Origin: Nemania diffusa
Lineage: Eukaryota > Ascomycota > Sordariomycetes > Xylariales > Xylariaceae
DNA: 64,000 bases
NCBI GenBank assembly: GCA_038501195.1
Contig: JBBPUQ010000008.1
Location: 538,001 to 602,000 of the forward strand
Reading direction: 5' to 3'
Shown: positions 40,016 to 53,582 of the stretch, one piece after another
How positions within the stretch are numbered: the first letter of the stretch is position 1
Layout of the letters: each line of letters starts with the position of its first letter
Position numbers and translations under genes: made by a program
Notes under the pieces: model-generated
What the model was told of the DNA's origin: nothing
Seen by the model: the letters and a program-made list of their open reading frames with translations, nothing else
Databases searched by the model: none

Positions 40016-43000
40016 TAAACTAACAATTTAATAAAACTTATATATATATATTAAATATATATAATTAAAACTTAAACTATAATTTTTATTAAATAATTAA
40101 ATAAATAAAAAATATAAAAACTTATTAAAACTTATAAAACTTTAAAATTTAAAAATAAATCTTAAATTTTATAAATTATTTTAAATTTTTTTATATATAT
40201 ATATATATAAAATTTTATTAATATTAATTAATAATTATAAAATATAATTATAAATTAACAAAATAAAAAAGCAGAAATTAATTATTATTAAAAATAACTT
40301 TTATATTATATTCTTTTTTTTTTTATATAAAAAATAAATTATTATTTTTATTAATTAATTAAAAATATATTAAATTAATTATTAAATAAATAAAACTTAA
40401 CTATTAAAAAATTAAAGTTTTTTTTATAATAGTTTAATTAATTTTTATATAAAAATTAATAAAACTATAAATTATTTTATATATTTATTTTTTTAATTAT
40501 TTTAATTATTTTATAATTTTTATTTTTTTATTTTTTATAATTATATTAATATTAATAATAAAAGCAATAATAATAATAACAGCTATAATAATTAAACAAA
40601 TTTAAAATAACAATTTAATAGTTTTATATAATAAAAATAACTTTATATATAAAAATATAATTAAAAATAATAATATTTAAATAAAAATTTTTTAAAAAAA
40701 AACATATTTAAAATATTAAAATATAACTATTAATTTTAATATTTTTTTAAAACTTATAAAATTAATAATATATTTTATATAATATTTAAATAATTATATA
40801 TAATTAAAAGTTAAAAAAAAACAGTTTATATAAATATTTATAATAAATTTTAATAAATAAATAAAATTTATATTTATAAATATTAATTTTATATTTAAAT
40901 AAAAATTTAATATTATAATTAAATATAATTTAAATATTTAATTATATAATATAATATATAATAATAAGTTTATTTATATTTTTTAAAGATATAAAAATAA
41001 AAATAATAATAAATTAAACAATAATATATTTATATAAATAATATTAATTTTAATATTTATATTAATAAATATATTAAAACTTTTTATTATATAAATAAAT
41101 TTGTTAATATTATAACTAATTATATTAAAATTAATAATATTAATAGATATTTTAATAATTAATATAAATAATTAAATATTTATTTTTTTTATATAAATAA
41201 AAATCGAAAAATTTATATTTATTTTTAAAATTTTTATTATATATTTTATATTTTTATTTATATATAAAAATCGATTATATAAATTTTTTCTATTTAAATT
41301 ATTAATAATAATTTAATTAAAACAGCTTAATTTATTATATTTATTAAAATATAATAGTTTAATTAAAATTATAATAATAAATTATATAATATATTATATA
41401 ATAAAACTCGAATTTTTATTTTAATATATTATTAATTTAAAATTATTAAAAAATAATATTATATAATATTTTTTTTTATATTAAAAAAAAAAGCTAAATA
41501 ATATTATTTTAATTATATTAATTTAATATATAAATAAAACAAAATTTATATAATATTTAATAATTATTTTAATATAATAATTAATTATAATTAATGTTAA
41601 ATTAACTAAATTATTATTATTTTTATATAAATAAAATAAAATAATTTAATAAAAATAATATTTAAAATATTAAAAACTATAATTAATAAATTTTAATTTA
41701 TATAATATATTTTAAAATTTAACTATTATAAAAAAATATTATTTTATATAATAGTTATATAAATATATTTTAATATATTTAAGTTTAAATTTATTTTAAT
41801 TAATTAAAAATTTATATATAAAGCTTTATTTTTTAATTTATAAATAATATTATAAATTTTTTTTAAATTAAAAAATAAACTATTATTATATAATAAATAT
41901 TTATTTTATTAATAAATAATATAATATTAAATATTTAAAATAATTATATAGTTATAGCTTTAAAAAAAACTTTTATTAAAAACTATAATAATTATATAAT
42001 AAAAATAATAAAAATAACAAAAAATATTTTATTTATAAAAAGCTTAATTATTAATTTATTAATTATAATTAATAAAAAAAATTAAAAATAAAAAAGTAAT
42101 ATTGTATTATATATAATATTTTAAAATAAAAAACTTTATTATATAAAAAATATAATATATTTATATTAAATTATAAAAGTAATAAAAACTTTTTATATAA
42201 TAATAAATTTAATAACAACTTAAATTTTAAAACTAAAAATAAAATAGTTTAATTTTTAATAAATTTAATATATTTTTATTATATAATAAAAAAAAATATA
42301 TATATATAAAATTAAATATTAATATTAAATAATTTTTATTTAAATAATTAATATAATATAAAATATTAATATAGCTAAAATTTTAATTATTAAAAAAGTT
42401 TAAGTTAAAACTTTTATATAAAAAAACTTTTTTATATAAATAAACTAAATTTTAAATAATATAATAATTTAATTTAATAATATTAAAAATTTTAAAATTA
42501 TAAATATTATAATAATTTTAATATTAATTAAACTAATTAAATTTTATATTTTAAATATATTAATTTTATTTTTATTATTATTATAAAATATAAATTAATT
42601 ATATATTTATTTTAATAAGATATAAAATATAATTATATAATAAAATAATATAATAATATTAATTATATAAAAATAAAAATATTTATTTTTTAATATTAAT
42701 TAATTAAAAACTATAAATTATTTTATAAAATAAAAATTTTAAAAATTATATTATTAATTTAAATATTTTTATATAAAAAAATTTATAAAATTATTATAAA
42801 AAATTAAATATAATAATATTAATGTTTTAATATTTTAAAAAATTAAAAAATTTTATTATTATTATTAATTATATAACTAAATTTTAAAAAATTTAAATTT
42901 TTATTAAAAAATAAATATAATTTTAATTATAAAATTATTATTAATATTATATAAATTAATAAATAATTAATTTTATATATAATTGATATAAATATTTTAT

Positions 43001-43773
43001 TTTAAATAGCTAAATTTTTAAAGTTTTTAAATATATATAAAATTTAAAATATATTATATTAATATTAAATTTTAATATATTAAAAGTTATTTAATTATAA
43101 TATATATAATTTTAATATAAATTTTTTATTTAAAAAGTTTTGTAATAATATATAACTAATTAAAACTTTATATAAAAAAATATTTATTAAAATATATTAA
43201 ATTATTAAAAAAATTAAATAAATATATATATTATTTTATTATATATTTAATATTTTATATAAAAAAATCAATTATTATATAAATAAAAAAATAATATTAT
43301 AAATAATTATAAAAAGTTTAAATAATATAACTAAATTAAATAATTTTATATTTATTTTATTATTTTTTAAAGTTTATTTTAAAATTGATAGCGATTTATT
43401 TTTTTTATTAAAAATTATTTAAAAAATAAAAACTATATAAAAAAATATAAAAATATTAAAAAATATTTATATAAAAATTAATATTAACTAAATTATATAA
43501 ATTAAAAATAAATTAATATTATTATATAAAATATTTTTTTTATTTTTTTAAAATAAAATTATAATATAAAAAAAATATAAAAACTAAATAAAATTATATA
43601 AAATTTTTATAATTAACAATTATAATATTATAATTAATATAATAAATAAATTAATTAAATTTTATTATATATAAATTAAATTATATTATTAATAAAAAAC
43701 TATATTTAATTTATTATATAAAGAAAATAGTTTTTTATATAATTTTTTTTAAACTATTAAATAGTTATAACTG
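40016..43773 (+). mobile_element. Truncated copy of family 1 LTR element
   Basis: The LTR begins at 40,016 (TAAACT) and ends near 40,222, lacking about 100 bp of the middle found in the other LTRs. Internal sequence then follows the copy at 2,217 closely, ending at 43,773, which matches about position 6,093. No right LTR is seen. The break coincides with a sudden gain in G and C at 43,774. Confidence 0.65.
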
Positions 43774-46700
43774 TTAAAATACTAGTATTAGTTACAACTG
43801 TATATTGCAGTTTATATACTGTAATACTTGTACTACAGTTATACAAACAGGTATATAGTTATATAAACAAGCATTTACTTTATATGCTAATAAAAATTTT
43901 ATTTACAATAAAATCTCCAGCTGTACAAAAGAACTTTTTTTAAATTTAATTATTAATATAAACATAGTATAACTAGCTTTATATTCTGTTTATATATAAC
44001 TTATATATACTATTATATATATATAGCTTATTTAATACTGATTAGTAGTTACAAAATATACTATAAATTGGCAAAAGTAAAAACAGAACTAGTTTAAAGT
44101 TTAATTAAGCTTAATAAGTTTTTATATTATACTTTGAAGTTTTTACTTTATATAAATTAAGTAATTTTTATATAACAAAATTTAAAATAAAAAATCAAGT
44201 TCAACTATTGTATTAAAATATATTTTGTAGTATTACAAAGTTTTAAGTACAAAAAGTAATATTAAAAGCAATAATATATAATTATATTAAATTATTTATT
44301 ATATAATAGTTAAATAACAAAACTTTTTTATTTTTTATTTTATATTTTTAATTATTATAATATTAAAACAGTTATATAACAAAAAAGAACTTTTTATTAT
44401 ATATAATAACAATAATTAATATAATAAAATCGTTTTTAATTGTAAACTTTTAAAACATTATATATAAAAATATATTAATATTTAATTATAAAACTAAAAA
44501 TTTAATATTGTAACAGCAATATTAATTATATTTAATATTTAAGTAGTTTGTTATATTATTGAATATAAATATTCGAATTTAATTAATTAGCTATTACAAA
44601 AGTTATATATTAAAAACTTTAAACATTAAATATATAAAACATAAAATTAAATAAATAGATTAATTTAATAAAAATTATTTAATATTTTAAAACAAAAAAA
44701 CATATAATATAATAGCAATAATAATACGAAATAACAAACAAAACTTGTATAAATTATACAAAACTAATATTTATTTAATAATAATAAGCAAGTTTTTTTT
44801 TTAGCTACTTAATTAACTTTATTACTTTTTATATAAACATTTGATTTACTGATTTTAAACTAATAACTTTATATAATTACAAACAATATAAATATATTTT
44901 AACTAAAACTAATATAGTTAAAACTAATTTTTAATATATATTTTTAAACATTTATAAAAAAAAACAATAAACTGTTTATATAATTAACTATTAAATATAA
45001 ACATATTTTTAATTTTATATATTAATATATAACAACTATTAGTTATAAGTTAAATTTTTAACTAGTTTATAAATATTTTGTAATATATTATTTTTTATAT
45101 ATTTTTAAATAACAGTTTTATATTTATATAACATTTGATTTAATAATATTAAATGTATTTTTTGAATTATTTTTAACTTAAAATATATAAAACAAAATAA
45201 TTTTATTAAAAAAGTATGCTATTTTTTAAAAAATATAAAAAAAAAAAAAAAACTATTTTAACAAATTATACAATTTGTTATATAATAAAATATAACTATT
45301 TATTAATATATATTAATAACTTAAAATAATAAAAAACTAATACTATGTTATTTTTTTAATAATATTAAAAAGTTGTACAAAAAACTTTTATATATATAAT
45401 ATTAAACTAAAAAAAACATAAAATAAAATTTATTATATAATAAATATTTATTTTAATATTAATATAAACTATAGTTAATACTAAACTAACTAAATTAATA
45501 TTATTTTTATATAAACTAAAAAAAAAAATTTCGATTTATTTGCTTATAATATATTTAATATTATAATTATAAAGTTTGTAAAAGTATAACAAGTTTTTAG
45601 TACAAACTACTAAAGTAAAATTTAGTTTAATATAACTGTTATATAAATATACTAAAATATATTAAAGCTAATAATAGTTTTAATATTTTAAAAACTTATA
45701 TATAAAAGCTTTTTTGTTAATTTATAAATTTGCTTTTAAATAACAAACAAAAATAAATTAAAACATTTTATATAAAAAACAAATAATATATATTTTACTA
45801 ATTAAAAATATTATTAAAATAATTGTACAAAAAGTTTTCGATTTAAAAATATATAAAAATTTTTAAGTTTGTTTAATATTTAATAAAACTTTATATAATT
45901 AAAAAAACAACTTATTTAAAACTTTTATATAAACAAAAAATATTTTGTATATAAAAAGCTAAACTATTAATTAATTAACTATATATTTTAAAAAAAAACT
46001 TATATTAAAAATATATATTTTAATTTATATAAAACAATTTTTAATTATATATTAATGTTTAACTAGTTTTTAGTATATTTTATAAAATGTAAAAAGTATG
46101 TTAAATTAAAATCAAACAAAAATAATTAAAAAATTAATAAAAAACAAAAAAATTAATCGATTTAGTTTTTTATAAACAATATATTTATATATTATATAAC
46201 AAGTAAAAATATTTAAAACTAAAATATTATTACTTTGTTTAACTAGTTTATATTAAATAACTAATATTATATAAAATATTAAAATAAACTATAAAATATA
46301 AATATTTTTAATTATTTAATAATAAAAAAAGCATAACTAAAAATTTACTTTTAAATATATTTTTATACAAAAATAAACTAAATATTAAAAATAATATATA
46401 TTTGTGTTAGTAGTAGTTATATAATTATTGCAATTAATATTGTATAAATAAAAAATATATTAAATATAACAACTTATTATATTTTTAATACTGCAACATT
46501 ATTTTTGTTTTTTTTTAAAAATACTAATTGTTTAAAAGTATATTTTAATAATATAAAAAATCTAATTATATAATATAATAAAAAAACTATTTTTATTATA
46601 TATAAATAAAAACATTTATTTTTTAATATAAGTTTATATAAAATTAATATATATTTTATAAAAATAAAACTTTAACAATTATATTGCTGTTTTAAATACT

Positions 46701-49430
46701 TTTATATAAAATATTTATATAAAATGTTCAATTATATAAAATATAATATAAACTATTTAACTTTAAAAAAGATCTAAAAGTTTTGTTATTATTGTTAATT
46801 ATATAATTAAACATTTTAACATTTTAAATTTTTAATTAAAAACAATTGCAATTTTAATTATAAAGTAATAATTAATACTATATAAATAAACAGCAAACAA
46901 GTTTTTTATATTATTAATACTGCAATATTTTTTTAAGTAGCAATATTTTTAAAATTTATATTTATATATAATATATAAAAAGCACTATATAAATATTAAA
47001 TTAATATATATTAAAAACTACTAAATTATATTATTTATAACTTAAATATTAACTTTTTGTTTTAAAAATTTTAAAACTATATATAAATAATAAATATATA
47101 ATATTATATAATATTTATTAAAGCTTATTAAATAATAAACAAAGTAAAAAAAATATATAAATTACTTTGTTATATATATAACATTTTTAAAGCAAAAATA
47201 AGCTATTATATAAAATAAAAGTTGATTTTATAAATAGTAATTAAAGCTTTAAATAATATTATAGAACTAAATAATTTTATATTTATTTTATTAGTTTTTA
47301 ATATATATTTAAAAATTAACTAAAACTTATTTTTATTATTAAATATTATATAAAAAGCTAAAATAATAAAAAAAATAATAAAAATATTGTACAAAAAATA
47401 TATAAAAGTTAAAATTAATTATATAATTAATAAATATAACAACTTAGCTATATATAATATACTTTTATTACTTTTAAAAAACGAAATATTTATATAAAAA
47501 AAAAAGCAAAACTAAAATAAACTATATAAAATTTAATCGATTGAAAAATCGGACATTATTGTCAATTTAATAAACAATTTAATATATTTTTAATATATAT
47601 AAATAAAACTTTACTACTATATAAAAAAAATACAATTATTAAAAAACTAAAAAATAAATTTAATAAAAAGTTAATATTTTTAAACTTTTATTATATAAAA
47701 AAAACGCAATAAACTAAAAAAAAATATAAATATATATATAACTTTTATACAACAAACTAGCTATAGTTTTTTTATAGCAAAAGAATAAAAAGTGTATATA
47801 TTAGCAATAAAGCTATAAAAAAATAGTATAATTAATATACTTAAAGTATTATTTAAAAAATCAAACATTATTAAAATTAACAACTTTATTATATAAAAAG
47901 TATTTTAGTTTATTAAATATAATTAAGTAAAATATAAAAATATTCGAATTTTTAAGTTTTGTTTTATATAAAAAGTTAAAAAAAAAACAACTAAACTATA
48001 TAAAAAGTTAAAACTTGTTGTACAAAAGTATAACAATTTTAAAAAAAAATTAATATTTATTTAATTTTTAATTATTTAATAAATAAACTAAAAACTATTG
48101 TTTATATTTAAATTTTTGCTAATTTATAACTATAATATTTTAAATAAACTTTAAAATATTATACAAATATATATATAGTTAAAAAATAAACTAGCAAAAA
48201 AAATCTTTATATAATTATTAACTAAACTAAAATTTAAATATTTTAAAAGTATTATTTTAAAAATTATACAACTATTATATAAACTAACTAAATTAAAACT
48301 GTATTAGTTTAAAACATACTATTAATATTACTATAAAAAACTTAATATATTTATATTTATATATAATTTATATTTTTTATATATAATAAAACAAACTAAT
48401 AATTTTAGTATTATAAGTTTATAAATAAATAATATATTTAGCTTTATTATACTGAATTTTTTAATAAAAAAAAAATATAAACTATAACAAGCTAACTTTT
48501 ATATAAAACTAAAAAAAACACTTTAATTAAACTACTTAATTAAATTTAATAGCAAACAAATTATTTTGTTATATAAAAATAATATAATTTTAATTTAAAA
48601 AAGCTAAAATAATTAACTAGTTTTAATTAACTATTATATAAAAAAAACTGCTTAAAAATATATTTTATAACATATACAAAAAATATATATTAGTAGTATA
48701 TATTAACTAAAAACTATATATAATTTATTAATAGTTATATAAATAACTAACTTTTAATTAAACAACATTAAAAATTTAAATTAAAAGATTTAATAACAAA
48801 TAAATAATTTTAACTATAAATTAACTTTTATATTATTAAACTTAAATTATATAAAATTATTTATATTTATTAACAAATTATTTATAAATAATATAAATAT
48901 AATTTTACAGCTTAAATTTATTATTATATTAATAACAAAACAACATATAAAAAACAATTTAAGTTTTGAAATTATTAGCAATATTATATATTAAAACTTA
49001 AACAAATATAAAAAAGTTACTTGCAATATATTTACAAATAAACTATATAATATAATTAATAGTTTTAATAATACAATTGCTTTATATATAACAATTTAAT
49101 AAATTTTAATTATATTAAAAATTATTTTAATTTTAGCAGTTTTATATTTAAATTTAAAATTTTTGTACAACTGTTTAGTTAAGCTTAAAACAACATAAAA
49201 AAAACAGCTTATAATTAATATTATATTATTTTGTAAATTATATAAAAAAAAAAAAATTTTTAAAATATAATAAATAAATAGCACTAATAATTTTATTAAT
49301 ATATTTATAAAACAAAAACTAAACTAAATATTTAAAACTTTAATATTTATTAACAAGTTTATTATATAAATTAAAACATTAGTAAACAAAATAAAAACAA
49401 ACATATAATAAAAAAACAACTATTATATAA
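43774..49430 (+). mobile_element. Less mutated relative of the family 1 LTR element
   Basis: From about 44,050 on, the order of sequence follows the internal region of the 2,217 element (for example 45,410-45,660 resembles 3,835-4,080), but with more C and G kept. 43,774-44,045 starts TGTTAAAATAC, is richer in C and G and could be a 5' LTR of this variant. I found no matching right LTR. It has probably inserted into, or recombined with, the truncated copy to its left. No intact frame remains. Confidence 0.45.
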
Positions 49431-49830
49431 AAACTGCTTTTTTTTTATACAAAAAAGTATATACTTAAAATACTACAAAAAACTTATTTTTAACAAGTAA
49501 GTTTTAATAGTATAATAATAACATATATAATTTTTTTTGTACATTTTAAGTTCGATTTTTAACTAAAACATATATTTAAAATAAACTGTTATAAGTAATA
49601 CATTTTAAATATAGTTTTTTTTATACAGTACTTTATTTTTATATAATATAAAACGACTTTTGTACAAAAGCTGCTTTTTTTTTTGTACAAAAAAACATAT
49701 ACTTAAATATTACAAAAAACTTACTTTTAATAAACAGGTTTTAGTAGTATAGCAATAATATATACAGCACTTATTATATATTCTAAGTTTGATTTTTAGC
49801 TAAAACAAACAAAGTTTAAAATTAATAATA
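49415..49830 (+). repeat. Direct duplication of about 170 bp, 240 bp apart
   Basis: 49,415-49,600 and 49,655-49,830 share the order CTGCTTTTTTTT, ATACTTAAA, TACAAAAAACTTA, AAGTTCGATTTTTA (or AAGTTTGATTTTTA) and CTAAAACA. They could be tandem ends of the element to the left. Confidence 0.55.
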
Positions 49831-49852
49831 AAAATTATTAATTTTAAACTTT
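49811..49852. repeat. Perfect 19 bp hairpin followed by poly-T
   Basis: Arms 49,811-49,829 and 49,834-49,852 are exact reverse complements with an A4 loop. Six bases later a run of 25 T begins (49,858-49,882). Confidence 0.8.
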
Positions 49853-49889
49853 ATTGATTTTTTTTTTTTTTTTTTTTTTTTTCTATTAT

Positions 49890-50150
49890 ATATATTTAAA
49901 AATATTTACATATAATATATTTCTACTTTATATTAATAGTTATATATATATACAATATATTTTTATTTTATATTAACAGCTATATATATATATAATACAA
50001 CTTTATTTTATATTAACAGCTATATATATATATAACATATTTTTACTATATATTAACAGTTATATATATATATAATATATATTTATTATATATTAATTAA
50101 TATATATATATATAATACATTTTTATTTTAGTTTAACTAATAAATATATA
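49890..50150. repeat. 40 bp minisatellite, six units
   Basis: The block ATTAACAGY plus (TA)n recurs at 49,932, 49,972, 50,012, 50,052, 50,092 and 50,132, a strict 40 bp period. The later units are more diverged. Confidence 0.8.
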
Positions 50151-50345
50151 TATAACAAATTTTACATTTAAAAAAAAGTCGAAAAATATATATATATTTA
50201 ACAACTTATATACAACATAAAACATTTTAATATATATATATACAAAAAACATTTATACAATATATATAAAAAAAACATTATTAAAAAAAACTAAAAAATT
50301 AAATTTGTTATTTTTTAGTTACTATATAAAAAATAAAACAAAACT

Positions 50346-50348
<3 letters not shown>

Positions 50349-50383
<35 letters not shown>
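50349..50383. repeat. Poly-T run (35 T)
   Basis: An uninterrupted run of 35 T (poly-A on the minus strand) in the AT isochore. It may be the tail of a retroposed sequence or simple slippage; nothing adjoining decides this. Confidence 0.8.
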
Positions 50384-50387
<4 letters not shown>

Positions 50388-50941
50388 ATTATATTAAAAA
50401 TAACAAACATTATATAAACATTAAATATACATATTATATATACTTTTTTAAAAGCTAAAAACTTAATAACATTTAATAAATAATACACTAATGTAATACT
50501 AATAATTATTTTAAAAGCTATTAGTACAAAACAGTATAACTAAACTCCGACTTTAGACCAAAATAGCCTAAAAGTACTTTTTTTAATATATAAGCTTTAT
50601 TTAAATATTTGTAAAAATATTTAAAACTAATACTTAAAAAATAATGTTAATAAAAAAAGCAATATAAATAACGCTTTTTTTAATTTATTGTATAATTAAA
50701 TATATTAGCTAAAAATATATAAAAAAATTTATTTATATAAAAGTAAATATATATTTATATAAAACAACTATATAAAAATTTAACAAGTTTAGTTTTTAGT
50801 TAAAAAGTTATACATTTTTACTGCGCTATTGTTTTTAGTTCAAACGAAACTTTAAAACTATAATATACTATTTAAAAAAATAAGCATAAAACAAAAACAA
50901 GCAGTAGCTATTATACTATTGCAGCTATTACTATATAACAA

Positions 50942-50964
50942 ATATATATATATAAATAAATAAG

Positions 50965-51002
<38 letters not shown>

Positions 51003-51003
51003 C
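50942..51003. repeat. (TA)n microsatellite at the isochore border
   Basis: About 60 bp of mostly alternating TA with a few interruptions. It ends exactly where GC-rich coding sequence begins at 51,004. Because TAT/ATA codons contain no stop, the coding frame downstream stays open through it. Confidence 0.85.
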
Positions 51004-52833
51004 ACGAACCTCGCGACCATGAACACGACGGGCGCCAAGACCGTCGACGGCGATACCGTCTTCCGCATCGGCAGCCTGACCAAGATCTTCACGATGCTGA
51101 CCTTCCTCGCCGAGGTGGGCGACGCGTCCTGGAACGAGCCCGTCGCCAAGTTCGTGCCCGAGATCGCGGCCCTCGCGGCGGCCGCCGGCGACACGTCGCA
51201 CTCGCTCACCTCGCCCGACTGGGGCGCCATCACCATCGGCTCGCTGGCGAGCCAGATCTCGGGCTTGACGAGAGACTGTGAGAGAGCCTGATCGTGTTTT
51301 TCCGTTGGGGGGTTGGTTGCTAAGTGCTGTGTGGATACTAGACTCGCTGCTGGGAGAGCTCACGCAGAGCAGCAACGTGAGCCAGACCACGGCGATTGGC
51401 CTGCCGGTGCTCGCCGACGTGGACATCCCGCCGTGCGGGAGCGCGCCCGTGTGTAATAGGACGCGTGAGTGCCGGCGCTTATCCGGTGTTGTTCTTGACT
51501 GACCGTGACATCGCGCTAGAGTTTTTCGCGGGGCTCAAGAAGCTGCCCCCGTCCTTTTCGCCGTTCGTTACGCCTGCGTACTCGGATATTGGTTATGTCC
51601 TCTTGGGCTACGCGCTCGAGAAGATGACGGGAAAGCCGTTCCAACGGTCGTTTGAGGATAAGCTTGTGAAGCCCCTGAATCTGACCCGCACGTTCTACAC
51701 CACGCCCAACGACTCGCTGGGGGTCATACCGGGTGGTAGATACTTGACGACTTGGGCTTTTAACATGGGGAACGAGTCGCCGTGAGCTGATTTTGATTTA
51801 GTCTTATTATTTGTCTTTATTTTCAGCATTTAAATACCTGCTAGTCTAACTAATGGCTAATCCCAACTTAGCACAGGAAATGTCTACTCTTCAGTTTCGG
51901 ATCTGTCAGCAGTGGGAAGAGCCATCCTGAAATCAACCCTCCTCCCTTGGCCCGTAACACGACGATGGCTTCGTCCCGTGACCTTCAGCTCGGACCCCGT
52001 CTCCTCAGTCGGTAGTCCCTGGGGTGTCCGCCGACTGCCCCTATCACAAAGTAAGCAACCCCCTTTTCTCCTACTACTTACCAACTCCCCAATCCCACTA
52101 ACACCCGCAAGACTCAACCTACCAATTCGCCACAACATTCAACAAGCTCGGCAGCATAGGCAAATACAGCGCCCTCCTCGCGCTCATCCCCGACCTCGAC
52201 ATCGGCTTCTCCGTCGCCGCAGCCGGCGAGCTCCCGGCAAGCCTCGTCCTCGACATCGCCGACACGCTCTCGGGCACCTACCTGCCCACCATGCAGGGCA
52301 TCGCGCGGACGCAGGCGAACCACACCTACGCCGGGACCTACGTCGCCGCTGCCCCAGACACAGACACAGACACAGACACAGCGAATAAGAGCGGCGGCAC
52401 GGGAGGGGCGGCGCTTAACTCGTCGCTGACGATCACCACGGACGCGGCGCGCCCAGGCCTCGGCGTCACGGCCTGGGTGAGCAACGGCACCAACCTCATG
52501 GGCCTCGTCGTCGCGCTCGGCGCGAACATCACGCGCGACTACTGGGGCGACATCCGCCCCAGCGTGCGGCTGTACCCCAGCGGGCTCTGGGACGCCGCGG
52601 CCGACGGCGGCGGGGGGAGGCGGGTGGGGTTCAAGGCTGTGTTCGAGGATCTGGGGCTGCCGGACGCGCCGGCGGGCGTGTACTCGACCGACTGCTCGTC
52701 TTGGGTGGGCGTGGCGGGGGTCATGTATGGCTCGCAGCCGCTGGATGGGTTTGTGTTTGATGTGGATGCGGATGGGAGGGTGCTTGCGGTGGAGAATTCG
52801 GCGTTGAGGAGGAGGTTGGTTAAGGTTTCGTGA
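51004..52833 (+). CDS. 5'-truncated beta-lactamase-family serine hydrolase
   Basis: Five exons: up to 51,277, 51,342-51,464, 51,520-51,781, 51,872-52,050 and 52,112-52,833. Introns are 64, 55, 90 and 61 bp. Counting from the first ATG (51,019) gives 514 residues in frame. The fold is that of class C beta-lactamase/penicillin-binding-like esterases. Ser-x-x-Lys is GSLTK (Ser19, Lys22), the second motif is Tyr148-Ser-Asp, and the third (usually Lys-Thr/Ser-Gly) reads Lys286-Leu-Gly. Fungal relatives are secreted or cytosolic hydrolases that usually carry about 60-100 further residues, often with a signal peptide, before Ser-x-x-Lys. These are missing, replaced by a TA microsatellite and AT isochore, so the gene is probably non-functional or uses an unseen upstream exon. 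A (GACACA)-like microsatellite encodes an Asp-Thr run near residue 345. Exon GC is high with no sign of RIP. Confidence 0.82.
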
Positions 52834-53582
52834 GGGATAGGTGGGTAGGGAGGGTTATGGTCTGGTTTTGTTGCGGAGTTGTGGTGTGTTCTGTTGTTTA
52901 TGCTAGGTTATGCTACTATGTTCAGCTTACCGAGGCCTCCCGCGATTTTATTGCCCCGTGTCTGTCATGCTGGGTTTGTGCGGGAAGGATCTATTAGCAT
53001 ATGCCATATGGCCGAGTATCCAATATATCGTCCGCATTCGAGGTATAAGTTTCAACCCGGGTTTTCGATATCCTATACCTACTTGTTCACCTCTTGAGCT
53101 AAGATAGGGAGCGCGAACCTTCGGGGCTGAATAGCGGGACTGTCGTGGAAGCGAAGAGGGGTCAATAGATGGTTGGAGAACGACACAGCCACGGCTGATC
53201 ATCCTATCACGGCTTATGGTTCGCCGAGTCTGGGTAGTGCTAATCGTCTTAGGCATTCTCGATGCCACCTCCCTGCATATCGTCATGCAAGTCATTGCTA
53301 GTGCGCCCAATCGTGTGAGGTTGCGGCTTACTCGAATTATATAGTGCTATAATATGTGTTCTGCGCATTTGCGCACAACGTCGAAGTGACGCATGTGCCC
53401 CCTGCGCAGGGCGGCAGCTCTCTGCGTAGACAAGACGCCTGATTTAGGCAACGACTTCTCGCCCGAGTGTACTGCGGTTCTTCGTTCTCATATGCTTATT
53501 CTATGTCCTTCCCCCGCACGCCATCTAGAAGTCCGCATTCTCAAACAAATACGGACGGAAAATCCGCAACTGACCGATTGCA
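52834..53582. other. Intergenic region
   Basis: No gene supported. Overlapping frames on both strands (for example minus 52,948-53,310) have no recognisable domain. It likely holds the 3' UTR of the hydrolase and the promoter of the kinase gene. Confidence 0.5.

Larger units (their letters stand above)
27840..51003. other. AT isochore 2 (RIP-saturated repeats)
   Basis: Almost only A and T, with stops in all frames. Recognisable parts are listed separately. The stretches 27,840-28,040, 28,590-32,200, 32,920-35,590, 38,200-40,015 and 50,384-50,940 contain no feature I can classify. Scattered C and G persist mainly in ACT/AGT, AGCT and TCGA contexts. Confidence 0.9.

Noticed and set aside
49096..49284. 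Minus-strand hydrophobic frame of 62 codons
   Set aside because: Low-complexity Ile/Phe/Tyr/Lys translation of AT-rich transposon sequence, antisense to the element.
760..51003. AT-rich tracts as mitochondrial DNA or a nuclear mitochondrial insertion
   Set aside because: No mitochondrial genes, rRNA or tRNA pattern seen. Nested LTR elements with directional G-to-A and C-to-T differences explain the composition.
52948..53310. Minus-strand frame of 120 codons downstream of the hydrolase
   Set aside because: No domain, many rare-looking residues and overlap with other frames; no splice-supported extension.
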